A stretch of 64,000 bases of DNA from Utricularia gibba (taxonomy: Eukaryota; Streptophyta; Magnoliopsida; Lamiales; Lentibulariaceae), in NCBI GenBank assembly GCA_002189035.1, contig CM007989.1, forward strand, positions 6,863,501 to 6,927,500, read 5' to 3'. Under the pieces are notes generated by a model, which saw only the letters and a program-made list of their open reading frames with translations, was not told the origin of the DNA and searched no databases. The position numbers and the translations under genes were made by a program. This document shows, one piece after another, positions 12,362-25,765 of the stretch. The number at the start of each line of letters is the position of its first letter. The stretch's first letter is position 1.

Positions 12362-12972
12362 TAAAATGATCCGTATCAGTAGTCTCTGTCTGAACCTTCA
12401 TACTCATGCTCTGAACATTTTGAATAAACTTCATGTTGTATCATGACTGATTCTTAATTTTCTGTGACAATAGACATTGTAAAATGATCTGCATCAGTAG
12501 CCTCCTTCTGCCTCTAACCTTCATGCTCATGCTCTGAACATTTTGAATCAACTTTATGTTGTATCATGACTAGTGCTGCATTTTCTAGGACGACAAACAT
12601 TGTGAAATCACCCGCATCAGTGGCCTCCTATTGCCCTTAACCTTCATGCTCATGCTCTGGACATTTTGAATAAATTTCATGCTGTATCATGACTGGTTCT
12701 GGATTTTCTGGGATGACAGACATTGTAAAATGATTCGCATCACTAGCCTCTTACTGCCCTTAAACTCCATGCTCATGCTCTGAACATTCTGAATAAACTT
12801 CATGTTTAATGATGATTGGTTCTGCATTTTCTGGGACAACAGACATTGTAAAATCACTCAGCATCAGTAGCCTCCTACTACCCTTAACCTTCATGCTCAT
12901 ATTCTGAACATTTTGAATAAACTTCATGTTTTATGATGACTAGTTTTGGGTTTTCTGAGACGACAGACATTG
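12362..12972 (+). repeat. Five-copy tandem repeat (118-124 bp units) just 3' of NCL
   Basis: Units start at about 12362, 12480, 12603, 12726 and 12849 and end at 12972. Each carries the same blocks in order: (T)GAAAT or TAAAAT start, GCATCAGTAGCCTC, TTCATGCTCATGCTCTG, ACATTTTGAATAAACTTCAT, then GACAnACATTG. Copies 1, 3, 4 and 5 have AATAAA; copy 2 has AATCAA. The array begins about 150 bases after the NCL stop, so it probably lies in or directly behind the NCL 3' UTR and offers several alternative poly(A) signals. Confidence 0.85.
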
Positions 12973-13260
12973 TTAAAGAGCTTGAGGCTCTATGCTCAAG
13001 GGATCCATCTGCACTAGAATAGTGCATGGTCGTTGCCTCCCGGCTTAAAGGAAATCAAGCACCACTGAGAATCGCTTTATCAGTGCGATGGGATGGGTGA
13101 CTCGCGATAGTGGGCAGTGAGGGTCACGGGCCAATGAGAGGGTTTCGTTGTAAATACGTCACCAGCGGATGCACGCGCTGCACTCGCCTCTGACGTGGCA
13201 CTTCAGTGTTCAAGCGCGTGCAGGTTAAAAGAGGGTGGTCGCCCCCCTCAAACGACACCG

Positions 13261-13296
<36 letters not shown>

Positions 13297-13763
13297 GAGT
13301 GGTATTGTGGGAGGAGCCCAGAGCAGATCGCGCGTGCGCCCACCTCCCCCTTTTTCTTCTATCAAGAACCCTAATTTTCCAGAAAAATTTCATCCTTTTC
13401 CTTTTAAAATAAAAATAAAAATAATTTAATTCCCTAAATTTCCTCCTGAAGCTAGCTTCCCCAGATCTTGGAATCTCCCTGTTTGATCTCTTTTTTTTTC
13501 TCGATTTTGTTTTATGGGAGTGTTAAAGTATTTGATCTGTGTGGTTATCTGTATGATGTAGTGTTTCTGGTTTGATTGAGGTTAGGATTGTGTATTTCCG
13601 GTGCGTTTTCGTGATTTTTGGCACTGTTCTGGGAGGATTGTGTTTGCGACTCTAGGGTTTGTAAAACCCTAGATTTCCGAGCACGGGTTTCCTAGGGTTC
13701 CTTTTGAGGTTGATTTGGAGGACGAGAGGGACCGTGTTGTTCACCTTTGGGTGATTTTCATGT
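12973..13763. other. Promoter and 5' UTR region of the GTE gene
   Basis: Contains a (GA)n microsatellite at 13263-13293, a common feature of plant core promoters and 5' leaders, then a T-rich leader up to the ATG at 13764. I see no separate gene. Confidence 0.5.
13263..13293 (+). repeat. (AG)n microsatellite in the GTE leader or promoter
   Basis: About 15 AG dinucleotides about 470 bases upstream of the GTE start codon. GA tracts near plant transcription starts can recruit GAGA-binding BPC proteins; that role here is inference. Confidence 0.8.
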
Positions 13764-16512
13764 ATGGCTTCAGCTTCTTTTGGAGAATCTGAAGACGATT
13801 TGATTTCGAATCGAGGACATCGATTGAATGGGTATGATATAGTTTACACTCGGAGAACTGGCAAGAACGTCAGGAAATTGGGCACAGATGGCGATCATGC
13901 CGTGTGCACCACCTCCGTACCTGAACACCCTGCCCCTGTAAATTCCGCTCCTGAACCGGAGGCTTCAGGTACTGTCGCTGCTGCTGATGCGGGTATTCGT
14001 GAGCCCTCTTCGACCACCGTTTCTGTAGTTTCTCCGCCATCAAAGACTGTTTCTGCCAGTGGCAAAGATGGGGCCGATGTTGGGCAACGGTTGGCGGAAG
14101 AAGGTCATAGTACTTGCCATAAGGTAGCAAACAGAGATGCGGATATTGCTCGTATGCTTCCCGAAAATGTACGGCATATGCAGATTATCCAGGACGTCAC
14201 TAGCTCGATGCAGAATGGGGTAGTGAAAGATGATGCTTTGACAAGAAGGCTGGATGATAAGATGTCTTTGGGTATTGGAGCGGGAAATTTGAGTGAAAAT
14301 AATTTTCTGGATGAAAGTCAGGTGGACGCGTCTCATATCTCAGATCATAAAGATAGTTTGAATGGAGAACTGATGCGATGTTCTGTTCATGGTGCACAAT
14401 ATGATGGTCTGGTTGATGATCAAGGATTTGGGGAACCTCTTTCTGTAGCTCATTTTGGTGAAATGATTAGGTTTAAGCTGGGTAAGAGATCATCAATGGC
14501 TGAGATCGAGGATCTTAACCAGAAGCTCGAGGATGATCTTGTAAGCGTTAGGAGGATACTTGAACAGTGTGAAACGAATGAGCATCAGCTTGCTTCAAGT
14601 GGCGGTCAGCTTAGTAATGATAAATACACCCATAATGGTAGTTTTATAGGTTCTGAGGCTCTGAATAATGGTAGTTTTGTAGGTTCTGAGGCTCTGAATA
14701 ATGTTGACTACGATCAGGGTCAACCTCATGCGCGATCTGATTTCCTTCAGAGGAGGGTGCTGTTGAGAGTCAATCCAGAAACAGGACCTACGGGAAATTA
14801 TGAGGGACGGCCCAAGGGATTATCAAAAGTGAATTCTGACATTGGTGTTCAGCGTGATCTGGGGCTCAGGTCCTTTAATAGGCAACTTAGTGTTGCAGTA
14901 ATGGAGACGAACAACAGGCATGGTGAATATGCTGAGAAGGAGAAACGGACGCCAAAGGCAAATCAATTTTATAGGAATTCTGAGTTTCTTCTTGGGAAGG
15001 ATCGACTTCCTTCAGAAGGCAATAAGCGGTTGAAGGCTGGTAGTGGGAGGAACATTGAACCTGCGTATGGCTTTGGTTTTGGATTTGATAAGGGGAGGAA
15101 CCAGTTCTTTAGGAGTTGCAGCAGCCTGCTCCAGAGGTTAATGAAGCACAAGTTTGGTTGGGTTTTTAATGCTCCAGTTGATGCAAAGCAACTGGGTTTG
15201 GTTGATTACCATGATATTATTAAGCATCCCATGGATCTGGGTACCATAAAGGGCAGGCTATCTAAAAATTGGTACAAATCTCCAATGGACTTTGCGGAGG
15301 ATGTAAGGCTTGCATTTCGAAATGCTATGACTTATAATCCAAAGGGCCAGGACGTTCATATCATGGCAGAACAATTGTCGCATATTTTTGAAGAAAGGTG
15401 GACGGTTATAGAGACAGAGTATAATGATTATTGGAAGTATCAGTTGTACAAAGATGGTAGATTGCCCGCGAATGCTTCTAGGAAGGCTCCAGAGCAGTCA
15501 TACTTCAAGGCTTCTTCTTTTCCTGCGTCTTCCCCCAGGCAGCCATTTGCATATGGCTATGCTTCTATTTCTTCACATATTCCAGATGCCCCCCAAAGCA
15601 GGGGATTTGACAGGCATGAACCTTTGTCAATGCCTGTTGCTGGTGATCCTCGAACGCCAAGGTCTCATTTTGGCCGAGCCCCAGCTCCCAAAAAGCCTAA
15701 AGCAAAGGATCCTAATAAAAGAGACATGACTCAGGATGAGAAGCAAAAACTGAGTAAACATCTACAAGATTTGCCCATGGAAAAGCTTGATGCTATCTTG
15801 CAGATAATTAAGAAAAGAAACACAGCTCTCTCTCAACATGATGATGAGATTGAGGTGGACATTGACAGTGTGGATCCGGAAACGCTCTGGGAGCTTGATA
15901 GGTTTGTTTCCAATTATAAAAAGAGGTTGAGCAAGAATAAAAGGAAAGCTGAACTAGCCCTTCAAGCAAGAGCTGCAGCGAATCAGGGTGCTGTGATTGC
16001 AGTACGTAATCTAGTACTCATGACGAGGATTCCACTTATGCCAATGACTAAATTTCTATATTGGCATTTAGTAGAGGCCTAATTTTGTTTCAATATTTTG
16101 CAGAGGTCAGCTCAAGGTATAACAGGCATCCAAACAGAAAATGGTGGTAATGGCTCAGTCTTCGTGATTCTGAATCATGTGTGCTGTACAATTTCGGCTC
16201 ACATTGAAACTATTTTTTTCTCAGCGTTTGAAAAAAGTGTCAATGCTGCTGAGGGAGCGAGGGTAGGAGCATTTAAGGATAGCAGTTCCAGCAGTTCTAG
16301 CAGTGATTCTGGGTCATCTTCAAGTGGTAACTCTTTTTTGTTTTGGTTTCTCGTCCTTGATCAAATTTATGGAATTTTTATGAAGTCTTTTATGTTTTCT
16401 TTTGCTTGGTTTTTTGGGTTTGAGTGCATCAAAATGTTATTGGTTGACAGACTCTGATAGCGATAGTTCTTCTGGCGATGGATCAGATGCTGGTGATTCC
16501 CCTAAAACATGA
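13764..16512 (+). CDS. Bromodomain-NET (BET) transcription factor, GTE4-like
   Basis: A long first exon (13764-16001) is followed by three small ones, best read as 16104-16146, 16225-16326 and 16451-16512, for about 814 residues. The bromodomain lies at about 449-555 (SSLLQRLMKHKFGWVFNAPV, then HDIIKHPMDLGTIKGRLS, then FRNAMTYNPKGQDVH; the acetyl-lysine-binding Asn is in YNP). The NET/ET domain is at about 654-735 (MTQDEKQKLSKHLQDLP, DDEIEVDIDSVDPETLWELD). The tail is Ser/Asp-rich. One bromodomain plus one ET domain is the plant GTE architecture; they read acetylated histones H3/H4 and promote transcription, and GTE4 acts in cell-cycle control. Two near-identical NGSF(I/V)GSEALNN units stand side by side near residues 292-313. 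The exact donor of the small second exon is uncertain. Confidence 0.9.
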
Positions 16513-17685
16513 TAAAGGTACTCATATGACCATTTTTTTATAAGCACGTTTGATTTTCATGCAAAGCAAGCCCAGAGATCAGGCATTTTGTCTCTTTTCA
16601 ATGATGATACCTGTTTCTAATCCTCATTTCTATTGAACATGAAAAGTGAAATCTGTTACTTACATCTGATTTTTATGTGGTTGGTGGTTGAGATAGACAG
16701 TGATGCATACTTGAATTTCAGGCTTAGTTTACAGTGGAATTCTTGAAGCGTTGGAGAAAAGTAATCTCTTGAGGCGTATTTTTCTTTAGTGGCTCCTTTT
16801 TTATATAACTCTTGAATGGGTTGTAGAGCGAGTAAATGTGTAAATAATAGTTGTAAGCTCAATGGTATTCTTTGTATGGGCGTGTTTCAATTTCCTTTTT
16901 TGTAACATTCATTCAACTCCTTTTGCATTTTGCGTGAAGAATTCAAAAGTTGTGAGATTTATTAAAGCTTCTTTACTTGCCTTCACACCAGGAGCATTTC
17001 TCAAATGCTTTTCCTGCTACAAAAACAGCCTGAACCTGCAGCAATCCGCAGCCCACATGATGTTGCTTGCTATATCTGGTTCATAGCCTCCCAACATTCT
17101 TATCAGCATTCGAACACTCTCGGTCATGGGTGTCTGCCATGGTGATGGACGAAAGTGATTGACACCACTGACTGGTTTGTTCCGAAGGGGTTGTTAGACC
17201 CGGCTGGTAAGATGGAGATTTTGTTTGTTTTTTGGGTCCAACTGCTACTTGGGTGTGTACGTTGGGAGTTCTGAGATGCCTCCATCCCCCGGGTTCACTT
17301 AGAAATTAGAATCTGTAGCGCTTGCCCTTGTATGCCCCCACTCACCCCTGAGGAGAGGATTAGGCAGTAGCAACCAATTGGCAATGCTTTGTTATTGTCT
17401 TGTCTTTCTTTCCCGGAAGCACGAGAATTTATGGAGAGGAGCAGTAGCATGGTCTGCTCTTTTTTTTTTTTTTATTGAGTTGCACCTTGCAACAACAAAT
17501 GAAGGTGGTTTCATGGCGTGGTTACACCTGTCGGGAGGTTATTTATTACATCCTCATTTCTCATGCTTGCCGTGTGCTACCCGCACAGCATGAGAAAGAA
17601 TGCAGCGACTTGTCCGAACACCAAAAACATCGGTGCGGATGGTGTTAAGTGAAATTAGTTGCCTAACTACATAGGCATCAGCTAT
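16513..17685. other. Convergent 3' region between GTE and MDH
   Basis: The first few hundred bases are probably the GTE 3' UTR, possibly with an intron starting after 16518. The rest shows no exon, RNA or repeat that I can support. Confidence 0.5.
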
Positions 17686-19464
<1,779 letters not shown>

Positions 19465-19619
19465 CTCAAGTCGCCGCCGAGTATAACGCACTGCAGGATT
19501 GGGAATGCGGAACTTCGTCCGCGCAGTCACAGGATTTATACTTCAAAAAATGCGCACAAAAATTTCACTATCTGATGGCGAAAAATCGACCACGTAACAC
19601 GCCGTGAATATTCCACTTT

Positions 19620-19832
19620 CCAACACTCCAAAGCCTTTATGGGTACTAATGGGATTGATGACTACTGAGATTCGAATATTTAATAAATTTAAAAAAATTA
19701 AAAAAAAAATTCAACGCACAATAACTTGCACACAATCCATAACCCTAAAAATTCCAAATCCCAACACTCCAAAGCCTTCATGGGGATCAATGCGACTGAT
19801 GACTACTGAGATTTCAATATTCAAGAAATTTG
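19620..19832. repeat. Two-copy direct repeat upstream of MDH
   Basis: A roughly 70-base block (CAACACTCCAAAGCCTTnATG ... GATGACTACTGAGATT ... AATATT) occurs at about 19620-19690 and again at about 19762-19832, a period near 142. The DNA between is A-rich. Its function is unknown; it sits in the MDH upstream region, 150-370 bases from the ATG. Confidence 0.7.
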
Positions 19833-19869
19833 ATGTTATAAATTATTAAAAAAATTAAAAATTAGGATG

Positions 19870-22222
19870 CTAATCCCTTTCCCTTGGTTTCACAGTTCAA
19901 AAACATGTTCTCCCCATTACAGGTGAACATAGAGGCATGGCCTATTTCAGCTGGAACTATAAAGAAGCTTCCTCCTAATCCAATCTTCTTTGATATATTA
20001 GAAGAGCATTCTGCATTACTACCACTCCATGGAACAGTTGAATGAGGTTCGAATTAGCTACAAAGAGATGCACACCTAAGGCCATCCAAAATGAAATGCA
20101 ATACTGGAAAGGCAGCAGTATAAGGAGGATAACATCGGCTCAGGCTTGTGGTTGTGTTTGTGTGTGTAGGTTAGTGGCATTTCTATCCCATGGAGCGGGA
20201 GAGATATAAGAAACAGAAGACAGGTCACAGAGAACAAGATATTAGGAGACAATAACAACACAATGCAGCTGCCAGATCATGACACCACTAGTGCTAACTA
20301 ACGCCAACGCAGAAGTGGCAGGAATCAAGACACGTTCATTTTGATTCTGCACTCACCGGCAACCCTTCTTGCCTTAATTTCTCATTCTTCCAGAGGCAAA
20401 AATACAAAAGGAAAATAAAGGAAAAACAACCCTTTTATGAAATGATTGCAGGAAAACTCCCTAAGACTGAACACCAAAAAATCACATGCTAGATAGATGT
20501 AACTTCATGAGATTGAGAGACAAATCCGCTTAATGATAAGGCTCCATCTTTATATACCCAAATGAAAAAGAAAAACAAGCCATCCGAACTCCTCCGTTCA
20601 CAATAAAACTAACTTAGATCAAGACATGAAAGTCAAACCAACATATGAGAAACCTCTTTCAACAGCCAAAGGTTAATAATGATTTTTTTTTTTGGAAACT
20701 TTTCCACAACTCTTGAGATAAGCATCAATGAAATTAACAGCTTCACATCAAAAGTGTGCCTGTTAAGAACATACATCTGTTGACTTATCTTGTGAAATGA
20801 ATACAAAAAAGATGGATCACTAATGACAGAACAAAATCATCCACGGAAGCCATACTGATGGGGTTCAAAACAAGAAACATTCTTCATGGAATGGAGAATG
20901 GCACGTTTCAATGGATGAATGCTTGGAATACTCAATTCATAAGGAGAAAAAGAGTTGAAAAACGATTAACACTTACTCAAAATACGAACAAAGATGAGGG
21001 AATAAAAAAGCGAAAAGTGAGTACGACAATCCATCGTAAGCCGAATTAATGCACTAGTGCTCTTCCTTCATCCCCAAACTTCATTCTTTTAGGAATTTTC
21101 AGAAAGTAGCTCAAGACGCTCTAATACAAGTTATCAGAAGCGATAACATCACAAGTCTAGAAGTGTAGATCAAGCCATATACATCACACATCAAAATCAT
21201 CAAGCCAGATTTCATGTTGCCTGCAAAGTTACTGAAATGATTAAGGCCACAGGAAAAAAAACTACCAAAAAATATTAATGCAATATCGCTTCATACAAAA
21301 ATACATCAGTGTGCATCACTGCATAAGCAGGTTAAAATATTGCTGAAAAGAAGAGGTAGCCTAATGCATTTGCAATGCAACAGACAACAAACCAGGTATC
21401 CATTTTCAAAACATGCTGCCACAAACAGAACCATTGTGGTCTGAACAATACTTTGTTAATGCATTTTCCAATGCTACTCCAAAGAACAGCACCAAATAAT
21501 TTTTAGAGTAGAAATTGAAAGGCCAATGGAAACCATGCCAATCATACCATGAACACCCAACAAGCCGAAGATCATCAATCATACCATGTAAAAAAACATA
21601 TAATAAGGTGAATGCAACCTTAACACGGCATAACATCTATCTCAAAGAACACGGATCATCATCACATCATGTACAAAAAACATATAATATGGTGGATGCA
21701 ACATGCGTAACATCTATCTCAAAGAACACAGCAGACTTGAATGGCAGCCACCAGCTGAATCACGTTGAGACAGAAGCCGTGAATACCAGACACAGTTTTG
21801 CGTACATAAATTCTCATAATGCAAGACATAACGAGGTATATGATTCTGCATTCATTACTAAATTTGGAATATAAAAAGACTGCAGACCAACATTTCACTG
21901 AATTGTAGTGCAGTAAACTTTAAAGAATCAAACACAGCTCATCGTCATGTAATGATGATATTGGAACTAGAAGATTCTATCAAAGTCAATAAAACTAAAA
22001 TCATGCATTCAGGTCTATTAGATGTCTGAAAGAATACCAAATAATGCCTAATTGTAATTAGTGAGCGAGCCATTTAATCCAACTTTCAAAGAAATACAGA
22101 TTGAACAACACTGAAAAAAATGCAGTTGAACATAAAGAAGAGATAAGAAATGCACAGAATAAGCAAAAGAAATAGAAAAGAAGATGAAGAAAATGAAAAA
22201 TATTGGGTACGAAGAAACTACC
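19870..22222 (-). other. Likely long, spliced 3' UTR of the UBA2-type gene
   Basis: No open exon is supported here. The UBA2-type stop codon (22223-22225) is followed at once by a good donor (GAG|GTAGTTTC on the minus strand), so an intron starts in the 3' UTR. Arabidopsis UBA2 genes are known for introns in the 3' UTR. The terminal exon or exons probably lie in this 2.3 kb; I cannot fix their ends from sequence alone. Confidence 0.5.
21582..21730. repeat. Imperfect tandem duplication in the UBA2-type 3' region
   Basis: The block ACATATAATAaGGTGaATGCAA ... TAACATCTATCTCAAAGAACAC occurs at about 21582-21651 and again at about 21667-21730, with small indels between copies. Confidence 0.65.
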
Positions 22223-23584
22223 TCAATAGTATGGGTGCATTCCCTGGAAAGCACTCCCAGGGAGGAGTCTGGGAGCCGATAATGCGCCAGCTGGTTGACC
22301 AGGAGGCACACCACCATTCGTCAAGCCATAGGGTGCTAGTTTATCTCCAGGTGCAGTTACACCAGATCCTATCCCCAATCCATATAAAGACGGCACGCGT
22401 CCACCACCTCCCATGCTTGTTCCTCCAGCGGAAGCACCTGATGTAGCTCCTGCTGCAGCATATCCGCCCATTGATCCACCACCTAATGCTGAGAAAGAGC
22501 CCAACCCACCTGCAGGACCACCAGACACACCACCTAACATTGTGTATGCAGCACCTCCAGAACCCCGAAAATTAGAACCATTGGGATAAGGACCACCCAC
22601 TCCAGATGAAAATCCATTACTCAATCCCAAATTCGGTCCTGAGCTTACACCTCTAGAAGCTAATAATCCTGTGCCGCCAACAGGGACTGTGCCAACAGCA
22701 TCAGAATACACACCATATGGAACATTAATTCCCATCGCTGGGCCACCTGCCATGGTTGTCCCAGTAGCATCTCCATTGCCCTGGCTGCCCCCTAGCACCC
22801 CAACCGGCCCAGCAACAACAACAGTAGGCTTACCTCTCTTGCCATCAATAGCTAGTTTGCAATTCAATTGGTGACCATCAATATTCTTAACTGGATCCAC
22901 CAGGGATGCTCTTGCAGCTTCGACAGTCTTGTAAACAAACAGAGCAAACCCTTTCGATTTGCCTGTGGCTTTATCAAACCCTAGTGGCCCCTCTTCAATT
23001 TCCCCATACATGGAAAAGTGCTGAAGAAGACGCTCAGAAGGCATGTCATACGGTACATTGGCTACATATATCTTCCGCAACGACACATCCACGGAATTCA
23101 CACCACCAACAACACCAACCCCAGCTCCACTACCCCCCGAAACACCAGCAGCTGCAAGCTGCGTGACCGTCATCCTCCCATCAATTTTTTTGCTTGGATC
23201 CTTCAAAGCCATGACTGCGCCATCAACATGCTTGAAGGTTATAAACCCATAACCTTTGGACTTACCTGTCACCTTATCCAAGATGACTATAGCTTCGTCT
23301 AACTCGCCGTATCTCGAGAAAATCGTACGAAGTTTTTCAGTGGTGGTTTCCCAACCCAAACCGCGAATAAAAAGCTTCCTCTGCGTAATATCACGGTCCA
23401 CAAACGAACGAACAGCATCGAGAACGTCTGGGTGACGGAGAAGCGCATTTTGGATAATTCCCAAGAGGTCATCTTGGGTTAACTGCTCGACGATTTTCCG
23501 AGCATCTTCGGGAGTAAGCATGCCCACAGAATCGGTATCAAACGCTCCGTTTTCATCAATTCTACGCTTCTTGCTTAGGTCCAT
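22223..23584 (-). CDS. UBA2: UBA2-type hnRNP-like protein with two RRMs
   Basis: An uninterrupted coding exon of 453 residues. Residues 1-68 hold an acidic helical region. RRM1 follows (RNP2 LFIRGL at 71-76, RNP1 KGYGFITF at 110-117), then RRM2 (RNP2 IYVANV at 172-177, RNP1 KGFALFVY at 211-218), then a long Gly/Ala/Ser-rich low-complexity tail ending in MHPYY. This matches UBP1-associated protein 2, a nuclear RNA-binding protein that binds U-rich 3' UTRs and acts in mRNA stabilisation, ABA and wound responses. I chose the ATG at 23584 because the in-frame codon just before it is GTG. It is divergent from MBF1, with 555 bases between the two start codons. A splice donor abuts the stop codon. 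Confidence 0.93.
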   Translation of the reverse strand: MDLSKKRRIDENGAFDTDSVGMLTPEDARKIVEQLTQDDLLGIIQNALLRHPDVLDAVRSFVDRDITQRKLFIRGLGWETTTEKLRTIFSRYGELDEAIVILDKVTGKSKGYGFITFKHVDGAVMALKDPSKKIDGRMTVTQLAAAGVSGGSGAGVGVVGGVNSVDVSLRKIYVANVPYDMPSERLLQHFSMYGEIEEGPLGFDKATGKSKGFALFVYKTVEAARASLVDPVKNIDGHQLNCKLAIDGKRGKPTVVVAGPVGVLGGSQGNGDATGTTMAGGPAMGINVPYGVYSDAVGTVPVGGTGLLASRGVSSGPNLGLSNGFSSGVGGPYPNGSNFRGSGGAAYTMLGGVSGGPAGGLGSFSALGGGSMGGYAAAGATSGASAGGTSMGGGGRVPSLYGLGIGSGVTAPGDKLAPYGLTNGGVPPGQPAGALSAPRLLPGSAFQGMHPYY

Positions 23585-24139
23585 CACAATTCGAACGCGT
23601 CTACAAACCCTAATTCAGAAAGCAGGGGAAAGAAAGAACAGCAGATAACCGGATTAGAGAGAAACGTTTGGAAAACAAGAAATTGAAAGAATTAGAAACC
23701 CTCTCAAAAGAGTGAAAACTAGAAAACAATTAATTGAGAAAATTAAAAAAAAAAGGAGAAAAAGCAATATTCTATATTATAAATTAGCGTTATTCAACAA
23801 AATTTACCCGATTTATTATAATATAATAAATCCAGTTCAATATATGAAAAATATAAAAAAATAAAAATAATTATTTAAACTTTAAAATTTTTTATAAAAA
23901 AATATTGATGAATGGAATGCCTTTCAAATTTAATCGAAATTGAGACTGATTTAAATTGAATAATATATTCTACGAAATGTCTAGAGGCTTCTGGATTGGC
24001 TTGCCATTCACGTTTGGTCGGAGATATTTATTCAGCTCTAACCCTCGCCGTTCCTTCATCTCTCTCGGTGTTCTGCACGTCTTCGATTTCCATCGGAGCA
24101 ATCGTTGAAGTTTGTCGGAGTCGCGGATAATCACTATAT

Positions 24140-25169
24140 ATGGCGGGAATCTCACAGGATTGGGAGCCGGTGGTGTTGAGGAAGAAGGCGCCGACCGCCG
24201 CAGCTAGAAAAGATGAGAAGGCTGTCAACGCAGCCCGCCGCGTCGGAGCCGAGATTGAGACAATTAAGAAATGTGAGTTTTCTGTTACGATTCTTCATTT
24301 TTGTTTATGGAATTGAGATTCCCTGTTGTCTTCCTTTTTGGTCTTCGCTATTTTTGTTTGTGTCTGTTGCTGCTCTTGATTGTAATCTGTTGGCTTCCTT
24401 GTTGTTGTTTGGCTAATTTCATGGGCTTAAGCTTCAATTTCTTCAGATGAAATCATTTCTAGGTTTGAATTGTGCTACGGTTTGTTTGCTGCTGTCTTGT
24501 CCAAGTCTATGTAAATCACCTTTCTTCTCTGCTCTTTCTTGACCCTGGCGTTGCAGCCAACGCTGGGACGAATAAGGCCGCTAAAAGCACCGCCACTCTG
24601 AACACCAGGAAGCTTGACGATGACACTGAAAATCTATCTCGTGAGTGCTAAATGCTTCTATTTTTATTACATTTTTAACTTTCGTATGCTGTTGAAGTAA
24701 TCTCTGTCAGCGCACGCTTCCATTTGACATCATTCACTGGCCAAACATTGTTATGCTCTCTTTTCCTTGAAATTGATGGTCTCGGATGTAAAAACTCACC
24801 CTGCCCCCACCAAGTGTACTTTTTGATTGTTGCATTTTTTATGGGATTGATGGAATCTGAGCTTGCGTTGTTAAATGTGCGCAGATGACAAGGTTCCTTC
24901 TGAAATGAAGAAAGCTATAATGCAAGCTCGGATGGATAAGAAACTTACCCAAGCTCAGCTCGCTCAGGTTTGCTTCATCCCCAAACTCGTCTACCTTTCT
25001 ACCTACATTCACATCCTCCCATTTCGTCAACTACGTGGCTGCGTTGCAGTTGATAAATGAGAAGCCGCAAACAATCCAAGAATACGAGTCAGGGAAGGCA
25101 ATTCCAAACCAGCAGATCATCACCAAGCTCGAGAGAGCATTGGGGGTAAAACTGCGTGGAAAGAAATAG
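24140..25169 (+). CDS. MBF1: Multiprotein bridging factor 1 (MBF1)
   Basis: Four exons: 24140-24272, 24557-24640, 24885-24967, 25050-25169, together 139 residues. The start is [18 protein letters not shown], the canonical plant MBF1a/b N-terminus. The C-terminal Cro/C1-type helix-turn-helix spans about 85-135 ([37 protein letters not shown]) and the end is LRGKK. MBF1 is a transcriptional coactivator bridging TBP and bZIP factors, and in translation it helps protect collided ribosomes from frameshifting. The start is closer to MBF1a/b than to the heat-induced MBF1c. Its last exon and 3' flank were copied to about 28131. Confidence 0.95.
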
Positions 25170-25765
25170 GGAATGTTTCAACAATGGCGGCCTTGATCTG
25201 ATCGATCACCGGTGTGCGGTTGCTGCTCTGGAGCCCCTCCTGCTTGTTGTCTCTGACTCCTAACTTTCCACACCATCTCTACAGTACTTCTGCAGCCCAA
25301 ACCTACTGTTTCTGATTTCCCCAGCTGCATGTAATAATAACATATTTCGTGAACTTGTCTAACTGTGTGTACGAGCAGTGTATCGCATAACTAGCTTGCT
25401 TTGGAAACCCCTCGCGGGAGAATGATCTCCTGTCTCGCCTTTGTAAATTAATTGGATGGATCGAGTATGGTGCTTGTAACTTCAATTAAATTGCAAGTAT
25501 CTCAGTTGATAAACAAACCAAAAAAACACAATTATCATAAACTTGTGCTCAAATACAAATAAAGCAATTATATATACTTGTAAATCAAATAAATGTTCAT
25601 CTTATACCTCCTCTTAAAGTCCAATATAGTACATGCATGCTGATCTCCCAAGAGTTCACAACGAAAATGAAAAACATATATATCATTCCCTTTTGATGCA
25701 CGCATTAGTACTTGTCTCAAGGGATGAAGGTGCAAGGTGGTAAGGGATTCTAAGGAGAGCTGCCC

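Noticed and set aside
13206-13429. Open frames across the (GA)n tract
   Set aside because: They exist only because an AG repeat has no stops. It is a leader or promoter microsatellite.
16002-16082. Read-through C-terminus of the GTE first exon
   Set aside because: The donor at 16002 (GCA|GTACGT) and the in-phase downstream Ser/Asp-rich exons match the family better than the read-through tail.
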